Of a stretch of DNA of 33,916 bases, positions 7,278 through 14,643 are shown piece by piece; the first letter of the stretch is position 1, and each line of letters opens with the position of its first letter. A model generated the notes under the pieces. That model saw nothing but the letters and a program-made list of their open reading frames with translations, had not been told where the DNA came from and made no database searches. The stretch spans positions 1-33,916 of the forward strand of contig NZ_FRAI01000024.1 of assembly GCF_900142275.1 (NCBI RefSeq), read 5' to 3'. Made by a program: the position numbers and the translations under genes. The stretch is from Anaerobranca californiensis DSM 14826. Lineage in GTDB: Bacteria; Bacillota; Proteinivoracia; Proteinivoracales; Proteinivoracaceae.

Positions 7278-8282
7278 ATGTTACTTAAATTTATCACAAC
7301 CATTTTAGAAAAAACTTATGATTTATCGAGAAATATAATATATAACCCCCAAAAATGTGTTCACGGAAGAAAAGGGTTTCAATGCAGAAACTGTGTTAAG
7401 AATTGTAATAACCAAGGGATTTCCTTTATAGATAATGAATTACAAATTTTAGAAAACTGTAATGGTTGTGGGAAATGTATCAGAAATTGTAAAACAGGGG
7501 CTCTACAAGATCCCCAACTAAATTTAGAATTGGGAAATAATATAATTAATAACGAAGAAATCTACATTATTTGCTGTAAAAGTAAAAATTTAATGGGTAT
7601 AAAGGTTAATTGTCTATTAAATATTCCTCACCATATATTAGTTGAACTTTATCATGTAACAGGTGGCAAACTAAGATTTAATAAAGGAATATGTGAAAAT
7701 TGCTCTAAGGATAATATTCTAATAGATGACTATATTAACACTCTAATTAATAATTTTAATGATACAGAAATTTTAAATATATTTAAGGATAAAGTTGATA
7801 AAGGGTTAAATAATGACTTAACATTGTCGAGGGAAGAATTTCTTTTATATTTTACTAATAAACTGAAGGAGAGTTCTAATAAATTAATTTTATCTAGTAT
7901 TTATAAAGATCAAACTTTAGTTAATCACCAACACAGAGTAAATCTTTATTTAAAAAGATTAAAGGGTACTGACCATGGGATAATTGGAAAAGAATTTACC
8001 GACAATTGCACATTATGTGGTAAATGTGGAAAATTATGTCCTACAGATGCCATTATTTTGGAAGAAAAAAAAGGGGAAAAGAAAATACAATATAATTATC
8101 TTAAATGTATTGATTGCAATAGGTGTATAGATAACTGTAGTGAAAAGGGAATATTAGCAGGCAATAAAATTAAAGATTTTAAAATAAAAAAAGGTAAGCA
8201 GTGTAGAACTTGTGGATCAGTTTTGGAAGAAAATAATTTTAGTTTACTATGTAATAAATGTAAAAGTAAGAGGATTATTTAA
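7278..8282 (+). CDS. Polyferredoxin-like protein with C-terminal zinc-ribbon-like motif, reductase-operon associated
   Basis: A 334-residue soluble protein with about 25 cysteines. N-terminal pair: C27-x8-C36-x2-C39-x3-C43 (atypical spacing), then a regular cluster at 61/64/67/71. A middle domain (about 90-145) has Cys99/100/112 and CENC at 139-142, resembling the cysteine-containing spacer domain seen in some ferredoxins next to molybdoenzymes (recalled, unverified). A helical, cysteine-poor linker (about 145-235) follows. A C-terminal ferredoxin pair is at 244/247/250/254 and 277/280/283/287, and the end carries CxxC-x12-CxxC (309/312/325/328), like a zinc ribbon or rubredoxin-type knuckle. 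No signal peptide or membrane segment is visible. It could deliver electrons to, or help assemble, the reductase; the function is not established. It lies 13 bases after the chaperone gene. Confidence 0.7.
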   Translation: MLLKFITTILEKTYDLSRNIIYNPQKCVHGRKGFQCRNCVKNCNNQGISFIDNELQILENCNGCGKCIRNCKTGALQDPQLNLELGNNIINNEEIYIICCKSKNLMGIKVNCLLNIPHHILVELYHVTGGKLRFNKGICENCSKDNILIDDYINTLINNFNDTEILNIFKDKVDKGLNNDLTLSREEFLLYFTNKLKESSNKLILSSIYKDQTLVNHQHRVNLYLKRLKGTDHGIIGKEFTDNCTLCGKCGKLCPTDAIILEEKKGEKKIQYNYLKCIDCNRCIDNCSEKGILAGNKIKDFKIKKGKQCRTCGSVLEENNFSLLCNKCKSKRII

Positions 8283-8296
8283 CGGGAGAGGAACTT

Positions 8297-9040
8297 ATGA
8301 TTAAAACTAAGGTGGGAAATAAATCTAATAAGGTAACTGGAAAGATGACAATTTTAGAACATTTGGAAGAGCTTAGAAGGAGAATAATAATAGTTTTAGG
8401 ACTAATAGCAGTAGCTTTTGTTATAAATATCTACTATTCCCGACATTTAATAGATTTCCTTATGTATCCAGGCAAAAATGTTCAGTTTATGTTTTATAAC
8501 CCTTCAGAAGCATTTTTAGCAAACTTGAGAGGTGCTTTTGTAATATCAATTTTAATTAACTTTCCTTTTATTATTTATCACCTGATAAGTTTTATTTTAC
8601 CTGCCTTCCAAAAACAGAAAAAAATTGCTATTGTAATATTTATATTTTTAGCAGTGCTATTATTTTATCTAGGAGTTGCTTTTTCTTTTTTTGTTGTTAC
8701 CCCTATAGCCCTTGATTTTTTAGTGGGATTTAGCCGAGAAAACTTAACAGCTCAAATTTCCATAGCCAGTTATTTAACCTTTTTATTTAACAGTATGTTT
8801 GCTTTTGGCATAGTTTTTCAGACTCCGATAATTTTTACGATGTTAGCTAAAATGTCTCTGATTTCCAGTAAATTTATGAGAAAGAACTGGAAGTATGCGG
8901 TATTAATAATAGTTATAATATCTGCGATAATTACCCCACCTGACGTTTTTTCGCAAATACTAATGTCAATTCCTTTAATTCTTTTATTTGAAATAAGTAT
9001 CTTGTTAGTTTATCTAGTAGAAAAGAGAAAAAGTAGATAA
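8297..9040 (+). CDS. tatC: TatC, twin-arginine translocase receptor subunit
   Basis: A 247-residue protein with six predicted membrane helices and TatC signatures: the N-terminal MTILEHLEELRRRI, whose EHLxELRxR segment contacts the signal peptide, and the late AIITPPDVFSQ motif. It has a slightly long charged N-tail (residues 1-16). The start is ATG 8297 after GGGAGAGG, 14 bases after the polyferredoxin gene. As last gene of the operon opened by tatA it makes the cluster self-sufficient for export. A cognate TatC may also tolerate the Arg-Lys signal of the catalytic subunit (inference). Confidence 0.95.
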   Translation: MIKTKVGNKSNKVTGKMTILEHLEELRRRIIIVLGLIAVAFVINIYYSRHLIDFLMYPGKNVQFMFYNPSEAFLANLRGAFVISILINFPFIIYHLISFILPAFQKQKKIAIVIFIFLAVLLFYLGVAFSFFVVTPIALDFLVGFSRENLTAQISIASYLTFLFNSMFAFGIVFQTPIIFTMLAKMSLISSKFMRKNWKYAVLIIVIISAIITPPDVFSQILMSIPLILLFEISILLVYLVEKRKSR

Positions 9041-9141
9041 TTTTAAATGGATTTTTAATAAACATTTTAATAGTGAGGTAATAATTATTTATAAATTTAA
9101 TAACCTAATAATAATTTTTATAATAATAATTTAATATAAAG

Positions 9142-9182
9142 AAAGGAGAGTTGTTGCATTTAGCAATAACTCTCCTTTTTTT
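9142..9182 (+). terminator. Intrinsic terminator ending the tatA-tatC operon
   Basis: A 16-bp stem (9142-9157 with 9163-9178, one G-U pair), a 5-nt loop and a T-run to 9182. It lies 100 bases after tatC; the AT-rich stretch 9041-9141 before it holds nothing else I can name. Confidence 0.9.
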
Positions 9183-9244
9183 GAAATATCAATTTAACCA
9201 TTTTATAAGATAGATTAATTATTGATAATATACCAAATAACAGC

Positions 9245-9274
9245 TTGACAACATACCCTATAGGGGTATATAAT
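9245..9274 (+). promoter_or_regulatory. Near-consensus sigma-A promoter of the permease pair
   Basis: Perfect TTGACA (9245-9250), an 18-bp spacer and perfect TATAAT (9269-9274) stand 30 bases before the first permease gene. A promoter this strong normally needs a repressor, and an inverted repeat occupies its spacer. Confidence 0.88.
9253..9269. promoter_or_regulatory. CsoR/CstR-like operator in promoter spacer
   Basis: ATACCCTATAGGGGTAT is an inverted repeat (ATACCC-N5-GGGTAT) lying between the -35 and -10 boxes, the right place to block RNA polymerase. GC-rich TACCC...GGGTA repeats are typical operators of the CsoR/CstR/FrmR family, which senses copper, persulfide or formaldehyde. No csoR-type gene is in the window, so the regulator is inferred. 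Confidence 0.55.
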
Positions 9275-9304
9275 AATTCCTAGACTGAATAGGAGGGATA
9301 TTAA

Positions 9305-9790
9305 ATGTATGATTTGCTGATCTATTTGTTAGCAATTTCTTTACTTGCTTTTTCATTTATTAAAGATAGGGATAAGACAAAAAAGGCTTTGATAAAAGGA
9401 AAAAATTCCATATTAAATATACTCCCAGAATTAGTAGGGGTGATTATTATCATTGGAGTAATTTTGTCTGTCCTGAATCCCCAAACTATATCATTATTAT
9501 TAGGAGAGCAATCGGGTTTTCTAGGATTACTAGGTGCCGCTACAATTGGAGCAATTACCCTAATTCCTGGCTTTATTGCCTTTCCATTAGCTGCGATGTT
9601 ATTGGAAAATGGTGCAGATTACCTTCCAATAGCTGGTTTTGTTTCTACATTGATGATGGTAGGTATAGCAACTTTACCATTGGAAATCAAATATTTTAAT
9701 AAAAAGTTGGCTTTATTAAGAAATAGTTTAGCTTTTGTTTTTTCTTTTATCATCGCATATATTATTAAATTGGTGGTGAGTGGTTTATGA
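9305..9790 (+). CDS. Half-size permease, first of a pair (COG0701/ArsP_1-like)
   Basis: A 161-residue membrane protein with about five hydrophobic segments. Motifs LIPGFIAFPLAAMLLENGA and a charged TLPLE turn resemble one half of the COG0701/DUF318 permease fold, which usually occurs as a single protein of about 300 residues. ATG 9305 follows AGGAGGGATATTAA. Its stop overlaps the start of the second half-permease (ATGA), implying translational coupling and probably a heteromeric transporter. Substrate unknown. The sulfur-reductase operon upstream and the CsoR/CstR-like operator suggest export of a toxic metal or reactive sulfur species, but this is inference. Confidence 0.65.
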   Translation: MYDLLIYLLAISLLAFSFIKDRDKTKKALIKGKNSILNILPELVGVIIIIGVILSVLNPQTISLLLGEQSGFLGLLGAATIGAITLIPGFIAFPLAAMLLENGADYLPIAGFVSTLMMVGIATLPLEIKYFNKKLALLRNSLAFVFSFIIAYIIKLVVSGL

Positions 9791-10323
9791 TGAAAAAAGG
9801 AAATAGATATACAATAATTTATTTTTCTTTATTGCTGTTATTTGCATTAGCTATTTATAATATTACATTTGCTAAACAGGCAGTAAGCTTATCTCTTAAT
9901 AGTTTTAAGCAACTGGTTTTGGTCTTACCGCCAATATTCATTATCCTTGGTTTGTTAGATGTTTGGGTACCAAAAGAAACTATGGTTAAATTTATGGGTA
10001 AAGAAGCAGGACTTTTGGGAATTGCTTTAGCATTTTTCTTAGGATCAGCAGCAGCAGGACCACTGTACGGAGCTTTTCCCGTTGCCGCTGTATTAATTAA
10101 AAAAGGAGTTCCTTTTAGAAATATAGCTATTTTTATTGGAGCTTGGTCGACAACTAAAATTCCTATGTTAATGTTTGAGTTTTCCGCCCTTGGAATGACC
10201 TTTACTTTAACGAGATTGTTAGTTAATATTCCGGTAATTTTAGTCATTGCCTTTATTTTAGAAAAATCTATTACACCGGAAGAAGAGAAGGAAATCCAGC
10301 TTAAAATAGAAAATAAAGCTTAG
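9787..10323 (+). CDS. Half-size permease, second of a pair (COG0701/ArsP_1-like)
   Basis: A 178-residue membrane protein with an N-terminal helix and about four further segments. The FLGSAAAGPLYGAFPVAAVLIKKGVPF motif region (residues about 78-104) corresponds to the substrate-path loop of COG0701 permeases, but lacks the CxC-type cysteines of ArsP-like members. It starts within the stop codon of the first half-permease (ATG 9787; ATG 9790 also possible). The two small proteins together would supply one ten-helix transporter. A charged C-tail (EEEKEIQ) probably faces the cytoplasm. Substrate not known. Confidence 0.65.
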   Translation: MMKKGNRYTIIYFSLLLLFALAIYNITFAKQAVSLSLNSFKQLVLVLPPIFIILGLLDVWVPKETMVKFMGKEAGLLGIALAFFLGSAAAGPLYGAFPVAAVLIKKGVPFRNIAIFIGAWSTTKIPMLMFEFSALGMTFTLTRLLVNIPVILVIAFILEKSITPEEEKEIQLKIENKA

Positions 10324-10348
10324 GTGAAAATATTACCTAAGCTGTTTT
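10317..10348. terminator. Bidirectional terminator between permease pair and apbE-like gene
   Basis: A perfect 9-bp stem (10317-10325 with 10335-10343) overlaps the stop codon of the second permease. T-rich sequence follows on both strands (GTTTTAT rightwards, TTATTTTCTATTTT leftwards), so it can serve both convergent genes. Confidence 0.7.
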
Positions 10349-11438
10349 ATCTTCCACCACTGGCACCATAACTTGCCAGTATTTTTTTTAGACCTTCAGT
10401 AACCCTGACTTCACCATCAGGCATAACCCAAACTGCTTCTATGTTGAAATCCTGAGCCATTTGATAACTCTCTTCAAAGGGGATAAAAAAGAGTTCTGAT
10501 GAAAAGAAATCGGCAATAGCTGAACATGGATGAACAACTGTAACAGCCCGATAGTATTTAGCAGGCATTAAAGTTTTGGGGTCTATTAGGTGATGGTAAA
10601 GTTCTCCATCTACATAATAATAGCGTTGATAATCACCGCTACTAACTACAGAACCGTTATTGATAAAAACAGTATCTAAGTTTCTATTCTCTGAAAATAA
10701 AGTGCTGTTAGGATCAAAAATCCCTATTCCCCAGTATTCTCTAATACCATCTAAAGGTTTACCAATAGTTCTGACATTACCTCCAGCACTTATAATACCA
10801 GATTTCATTCCCATTTCTTCAACCTCTTTAGCCACTAATTCCACAGCATATCCTTTGGCAATGGCACCTACATCTAAATTCATTCCTTTTTCTGCTAAAA
10901 AAACAGTTCTATTTTCTTTGTCAACTATAACTTTATCGATATCTGTAAGTTTAGCCCTTTGTTGCAGTAGTTCCATAGGTGGAATTTTAGCATTTTCTGG
11001 GTCATATAGGCCATCACTGCGGTACTGATGCCAGATCTTAGTTACAGGACCCAATGCTATATTGGTATTGCCGTTGGTTTTTTTAGCCCACTCTATAGAA
11101 AAACTAATTAAGTTTAATATTTCTTCATGGACCTCTACAGGTTTTATACCTGCATTATCGTTAATTGTTTTCAAATTATTAATCCCTTGATAATTATTAT
11201 AGATATCATACAACATGTGTAATTCTTGAAAACGGCTATGAATTTTTTGAAAGTAATTATTAAACTCCTCTTCCGTTTTAGTGTAAGCAACAACAATGGT
11301 GAGGGTATTAAAGGTATCAAAAAAACTTTGTGAATAACGGGTATATTCACTTTTGGAGTGTTGAGACTTTTTACTACAACTAGTAAGTAAAAAAAGGGAA
11401 ACAAGGAAACATATAAAAATAATTTTCAATTTTTTCAT
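10347..11438 (-). CDS. apbE: ApbE-family FAD:protein FMN transferase, lipoprotein
   Basis: A 363-residue protein. A type II signal peptide ends in LLTSC (Cys21), so the enzyme is anchored outside the membrane. The ApbE core shows the early FFDTFNTLTIVVAYT strand, NTNIALGPVTKIWH, the flavin-binding LDVGAIAKGYAVE and ISAGGNVRTIG segments, and the HHLIDPKTLMPA motif near the Mg site. ApbE moves FMN from FAD onto a threonine of a target protein. The gene upstream on the same strand encodes a two-domain FMN-binding lipoprotein, its likely substrate. ATG 11438 follows AAGGTGATG. Similar pairs (FmnB/PplA) work in Gram-positive extracellular electron transfer. Confidence 0.93.
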   Translation of the reverse strand: MKKLKIIFICFLVSLFLLTSCSKKSQHSKSEYTRYSQSFFDTFNTLTIVVAYTKTEEEFNNYFQKIHSRFQELHMLYDIYNNYQGINNLKTINDNAGIKPVEVHEEILNLISFSIEWAKKTNGNTNIALGPVTKIWHQYRSDGLYDPENAKIPPMELLQQRAKLTDIDKVIVDKENRTVFLAEKGMNLDVGAIAKGYAVELVAKEVEEMGMKSGIISAGGNVRTIGKPLDGIREYWGIGIFDPNSTLFSENRNLDTVFINNGSVVSSGDYQRYYYVDGELYHHLIDPKTLMPAKYYRAVTVVHPCSAIADFFSSELFFIPFEESYQMAQDFNIEAVWVMPDGEVRVTEGLKKILASYGASGGR

Positions 11439-11461
11439 ATCATCACCTTAAATTATAAAGT

Positions 11462-11492
11462 AAAATCTCCCCCACAAAGGGGGAGAGATTTT
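11462..11492 (-). other. Intercistronic hairpin between flavolipoprotein gene and apbE
   Basis: A GC-rich stem (about 12 bp, 11462-11473 with 11479-11492, one small bulge) begins at the stop codon of the flavolipoprotein gene, read on the minus strand. Only a broken T-run follows (TTTTACTTT). It probably gives partial termination or mRNA protection, so more carrier than maturase is made (inference). Confidence 0.65.
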
Positions 11493-12541
11493 TACTTTTT
11501 GGTATCAAAAGCTTTTTTAACAGCAGCTAAATAACTTTCTACAGTGATAGTTACAGAAGAAGTAAGTTCAGGTACATCAGGTACGTGTTGATGAGCATCG
11601 TCAACAACTTTAGTTTTTAATCCAGTAATTTCACTGATTGTTTTACCAACCATCCAGTTTTCTAAAGCTGCAATTTGCTCGTACCATTCTTTACCGATGT
11701 TAGAAACCCTCTTCATACCGTAGTTGTCACCACGTTTTTTCTTAGTTAGAATTTCCGCCGTTTTATCTGAAGTTACTTTACCTTCTGCATCAAATGCAAC
11801 TCTAACTTGAGCTACATCGATTAAAGTTCCTACTACTTTACCGTCTTTATCAAAAGCAGTAGCAGCCATAGTTGTATCAACTTGAGCTTGAGCTAGGGTT
11901 TCACCTTGCATATCTCTAGATTTTGCAATAGAAATTTCGTAACCTAAACCTAACTTATCAATACCTTGAGCAGCGACACGGTTTTTCCAAGCATCTTCTA
12001 CAGCAGCAATATAACTTTCAACAGTAATAGTTACAGAAGAAGTTAGTTCAGGGATATCAGGTACGTGTTTATGGGCCTCATCAACAACTTTAGTTTTTAA
12101 AGCTTTGATTTCATCGATAGTTTTGCCAACCATCCAGTTTTCTAAAGCTGCAATTTGCTCGTACCATTCTTTACCGATATTAGAAACCCTCTTCATGCCA
12201 TAATCGTTGCCTTGGTCTTTTTTAGTTCTGATTTTTGCATTTCTGTCAGTAGTGACTATCATATTCTCATCGAATTCTACCCTTGATTGAGCTACATCGA
12301 TGTGTACAGTTACCACTCTACCTTCTGAATCGAAACTTACTGCTGCAAAGGTAGTATCAACTTGGGCACGGGCAGTAGTTTCTCCAGTCATATCCCTTGA
12401 TTTAGCGATAGAGCTAACAGAACCTAAACCAAATTCTACAGCACCAACTTCTGGCTCTTTTCCCTGGTCAGTTTTAGTGCAGCCCACAGCTAAAGCTGCT
12501 ACTAAAGTAAGAGCCAACAACAATGATAATACTTTTTTCAT
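11492..12541 (-). CDS. PplA-like tandem FMN-binding lipoprotein
   Basis: A 349-residue lipoprotein (lipobox AVGC, Cys21). It has two FMN_bind-like domains, residues about 34-185 and 194-345, offset by exactly 160 residues with no gap. Each has GLG...SIAKSRD, AQVDTT, IDVAQ, YGMKRVSNIGKEWYEQIAALENWMVGKT and a final PELTSSVTITVESY. The SSVT aligns with the SGAT flavinylation motif of FMN_bind proteins, so Thr171 and Thr331 are the probable FMN attachment sites. It closely resembles Listeria PplA, a flavinylated electron shuttle to extracellular acceptors. It is encoded just upstream of the ApbE gene. ATG 12541 follows AGAGGGG. No EetA/B or Ndh2 genes are nearby, so its electron donor is unknown. 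Confidence 0.87.
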   Translation of the reverse strand: MKKVLSLLLALTLVAALAVGCTKTDQGKEPEVGAVEFGLGSVSSIAKSRDMTGETTARAQVDTTFAAVSFDSEGRVVTVHIDVAQSRVEFDENMIVTTDRNAKIRTKKDQGNDYGMKRVSNIGKEWYEQIAALENWMVGKTIDEIKALKTKVVDEAHKHVPDIPELTSSVTITVESYIAAVEDAWKNRVAAQGIDKLGLGYEISIAKSRDMQGETLAQAQVDTTMAATAFDKDGKVVGTLIDVAQVRVAFDAEGKVTSDKTAEILTKKKRGDNYGMKRVSNIGKEWYEQIAALENWMVGKTISEITGLKTKVVDDAHQHVPDVPELTSSVTITVESYLAAVKKAFDTKK

Positions 12542-12625
12542 TAAATTCCCCTCTTAGATAATTATTAAGTTATTTATTTCACAATTTATTAATATAATAT
12601 TTACTAATATTTTCAATAGGTTTTT

Positions 12626-12656
12626 GAGAAAAATTTAGCAAGCCGAAATTTTTCTC
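12626..12656. repeat. 11-bp perfect inverted repeat upstream of flavolipoprotein gene
   Basis: GAGAAAAATTT and its complement flank a 9-base centre (AGCAAGCCG). No T-run follows on either strand. It could be an operator or a leader hairpin of the minus-strand transcript; its regulator is unknown. Confidence 0.6.
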
Positions 12657-12733
12657 CGATTAATTATATTTATAGAATTTATGTTTTAGAACCATCAGTT
12701 ACATATTGATACATATTAGTAGAATTATAAAAA

Positions 12734-12751
12734 AGTGTTTTATAGTGTTTT
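12734..12751 (+). promoter_or_regulatory. Putative upstream activating site of the LevR-type activator (copy 1)
   Basis: Two AGTGTTTT repeats (12734-12741, 12744-12751) are one helical turn apart, 72-90 bases upstream of a sigma-54 promoter. The same octamer recurs upstream of the second sigma-54 promoter, which supports it as the activator's binding site. Confidence 0.55.
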
Positions 12752-12822
12752 CAAGAAATGACTAATGTTTAATAGAAAATGAATGGTTATTGAAAAACCT
12801 TATATTTTAGAGAAAATTAGTT

Positions 12823-12839
12823 TTGGCATGAATATTGCT
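12823..12839 (+). promoter_or_regulatory. Sigma-54 promoter of the IIA/GH4 genes
   Basis: TTGGCATGAATATTGCT matches the -24/-12 consensus (TGGCAC-N5-TTGCA/T) with one mismatch (T for C in the -24 element). The GG (12825-12826) and GC (12837-12838) are correctly spaced. It lies 55 bases before the IIA start. Confidence 0.8.
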
Positions 12840-12894
12840 TAATTAGACTTTAACAAAAATTTTAACTGTCTATATAGAAAGGGGCGATAAAATT

Positions 12895-13200
12895 ATGGGT
12901 ATAGAACAAGTGGCAATGGAAATAATTCTATATTCTGGTAATGCGAGAAGTGAAGCATTTAATGCTCTTAGATTAGCTAAAGAAGGAAAATTAGAAGATT
13001 CACAAGTGGCTATTAAAAAAGCATCAGAAGAAATATTGAAAGCACATAAAGTTCAAACTGATCTTATTCATAATGAAGCTAAGGGCTATAAAACAGAGAT
13101 CAATTTATTATTAATACATGCTCAAGATCATTTAATGACATCTATGTTAGCAAAAGATTTGATAGAAGAGATGTTAGATTTATATAAAAATAAAAACTAA
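12895..13200 (+). CDS. PTS lactose/cellobiose-family IIA component
   Basis: A 101-residue helical protein of the LacF/ChbA/LicA family and standard length. The HAQDHLMTSM motif holds the phospho-accepting His75 and the metal-binding Asp78. It takes phosphate from HPr and passes it to the IIB protein encoded at 17457. It is first in a two-gene unit with a 6-phospho-beta-glucosidase, so the sugar is probably cellobiose or another beta-glucoside. ATG 12895 follows AAAGGGGCGA. Expression probably depends on sigma-54 and the LevR-type activator. Confidence 0.93.
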   Translation: MGIEQVAMEIILYSGNARSEAFNALRLAKEGKLEDSQVAIKKASEEILKAHKVQTDLIHNEAKGYKTEINLLLIHAQDHLMTSMLAKDLIEEMLDLYKNKN

Positions 13201-13220
13201 TTTAAGAGGAGGTTATTAAA

Positions 13221-14570
13221 ATGGTTAAAAGAAGTAAAGGGATTAAGATTGCTACTATAGGAGGTGGGTCTAGTTATACCCCTGAATTAATTGAAGGTTA
13301 TATCAAAAGGAAAGATGAACTGCCTATTAAAGAAATTTGGTTAGTGGATATTGAGGAAGGGAAAGAAAAACTAGAGATTGTTGGTAATTTGGCAAAAAGA
13401 ATGGTGGAAGAAGCAGGGTTAGATTGGGAAGTACACTTAACTTTAAACAGGAAAGAAGCTTTAAAAGATGCGGATTTTGTAACTACCCAATTTAGAGTAG
13501 GATTACTTGACGCCAGGATAAAAGATGAGAGAATACCACTAAGTTACGGAATATTAGGTCAAGAAACTAATGGTGCTGGTGGTATATTTAAAGCTTTTAG
13601 AACAATCCCTGTTATTTTAGAAATAGTTGATGAAATGAAAGAATTGTGTCCAGAGGCTTGGTTAGTAAACTTTACAAATCCTGCGGGGATGGTTACTGAA
13701 GCTGCAATGAAATATGGTAACTATGAAAAAGTTGTTGGACTATGTAATGTGCCAATTGGTCATAATATGATGGAATCAAAAATATTAGGTAAAAAGCCTG
13801 AAGAACTTCGTTTTATTTATGCTGGAATAAATCATCACCATTGGCACAGGATATATGATAAAAATGGCAAAGAATTAACAACAGAGGTTATAGATAAACT
13901 GTTTTCCAATAATTCCAACATCATGGAAAACATTAAATTTATTCCTTTTATTGAAGAACAAATCCGTGATTTAGAAATGCTGCCATGTGCTTACCACCAG
14001 TATTATTATTTAACTGATGATATGGTTAAAAAAGAACTAGAGGAATTTGCTAAAAACTCTACAAGGGCGGAAGTAGTTAAAAAATTAGAAGATGAGTTAT
14101 TTGAAATATATAAAGATCCTAATCTTAAACATAAACCAGAACAACTAAGTAAACGGGGAGGGGCATATTATTCAGATGCGGCATGTGAGTTGATTTCTTC
14201 AATATACAATGATAAAAGGACAGATATGGTAGTAAGTACAAAAAATAATGGAGCTTTAACAGATTTACCCTATGATTGTGTAGTAGAAGTAAGTAGTATT
14301 ATAACTGCTTCTGGGCCTCAACCTCTAAACTTTGGGAAATTTAAACCGGCTCAAAGGGGTTTATTACAACTGATGAAAGCAATGGAAGAGATAACAATAG
14401 AAGCAGCTGTAACTGGAGATTATGGTAAAGCTCTACAAGCTTTTATTCTCAATCCATTAATTCCATCAGGTACCATAGCAAAAAAATTGCTTAACGAAAT
14501 GTTAATTGCCCACAAAAAATATCTACCTCAATTTAAGGAAGTAATTGAAAAAATAGAAAAATATAGTTAA
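13221..14570 (+). CDS. GH4 6-phospho-beta-glucosidase (CelF/LicH type)
   Basis: A 449-residue glycoside hydrolase family 4 enzyme. The N-terminal Rossmann motif GGGSSYTPELIEG binds NAD+; FRVGLLDARIKDERIPL, GQETNGAGG and NFTNPAGMVTEA line the site. Cys175 (GLCNVPIGH) and His205 (INHHHWH) match the divalent-metal ligands. These enzymes cleave phosphorylated disaccharides by an NAD+/Mn2+ redox-elimination route in the cytoplasm. It would split the cellobiose-6-phosphate delivered by the PTS encoded around it. It lies 20 bases after the IIA gene behind GAGGAGG. Family is certain; beta specificity rests on the cellobiose-type PTS. Confidence 0.92.
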   Translation: MVKRSKGIKIATIGGGSSYTPELIEGYIKRKDELPIKEIWLVDIEEGKEKLEIVGNLAKRMVEEAGLDWEVHLTLNRKEALKDADFVTTQFRVGLLDARIKDERIPLSYGILGQETNGAGGIFKAFRTIPVILEIVDEMKELCPEAWLVNFTNPAGMVTEAAMKYGNYEKVVGLCNVPIGHNMMESKILGKKPEELRFIYAGINHHHWHRIYDKNGKELTTEVIDKLFSNNSNIMENIKFIPFIEEQIRDLEMLPCAYHQYYYLTDDMVKKELEEFAKNSTRAEVVKKLEDELFEIYKDPNLKHKPEQLSKRGGAYYSDAACELISSIYNDKRTDMVVSTKNNGALTDLPYDCVVEVSSIITASGPQPLNFGKFKPAQRGLLQLMKAMEEITIEAAVTGDYGKALQAFILNPLIPSGTIAKKLLNEMLIAHKKYLPQFKEVIEKIEKYS

Positions 14571-14592
14571 GGGTCACTATTTGTGACCCTTT
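14569..14592 (+). terminator. Weak terminator/hairpin after the GH4 gene
   Basis: A perfect 9-bp stem (14569-14577 with 14583-14591) with a 5-nt loop overlaps the stop codon. Only three T follow, so some read-through into the activator gene is likely. Confidence 0.6.
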
Positions 14593-14643
14593 ACCACTAT
14601 CTTATTAAATGTTAGTATTATAACAAAAGAAAGGGGGATAAAT

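Larger units (their letters stand above)
12542..12894. other. 353-bp divergent regulatory region
   Basis: No gene is seen. It holds the minus-strand leader of the flavolipoprotein gene (no convincing -35/-10 pair), a perfect 11-bp inverted repeat at 12626-12656, AGTGTTTT direct repeats at 12734-12751, and a sigma-54 promoter at 12823-12839 facing the PTS genes. Confidence 0.7.

Noticed and set aside
9041-9141. Possible small gene or attachment site after tatC
   Set aside because: It is very AT-rich with only partial symmetry and no ribosome site with an open frame.
9855-10247. 130-codon minus-strand frame opposite the second half-permease
   Set aside because: It has no ribosome site, and its composition mirrors the hydrophobic gene on the plus strand.
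11646-12196. Long near-identical direct repeat, possible mobile or recombination repeat
   Set aside because: It is in phase with the reading frame at exactly 480 bp and is explained by the duplicated protein domain.
12734-12751. Start of a CRISPR-like array
   Set aside because: There are only two octamers one helical turn apart, matched upstream of another sigma-54 promoter; they are better explained as activator sites.
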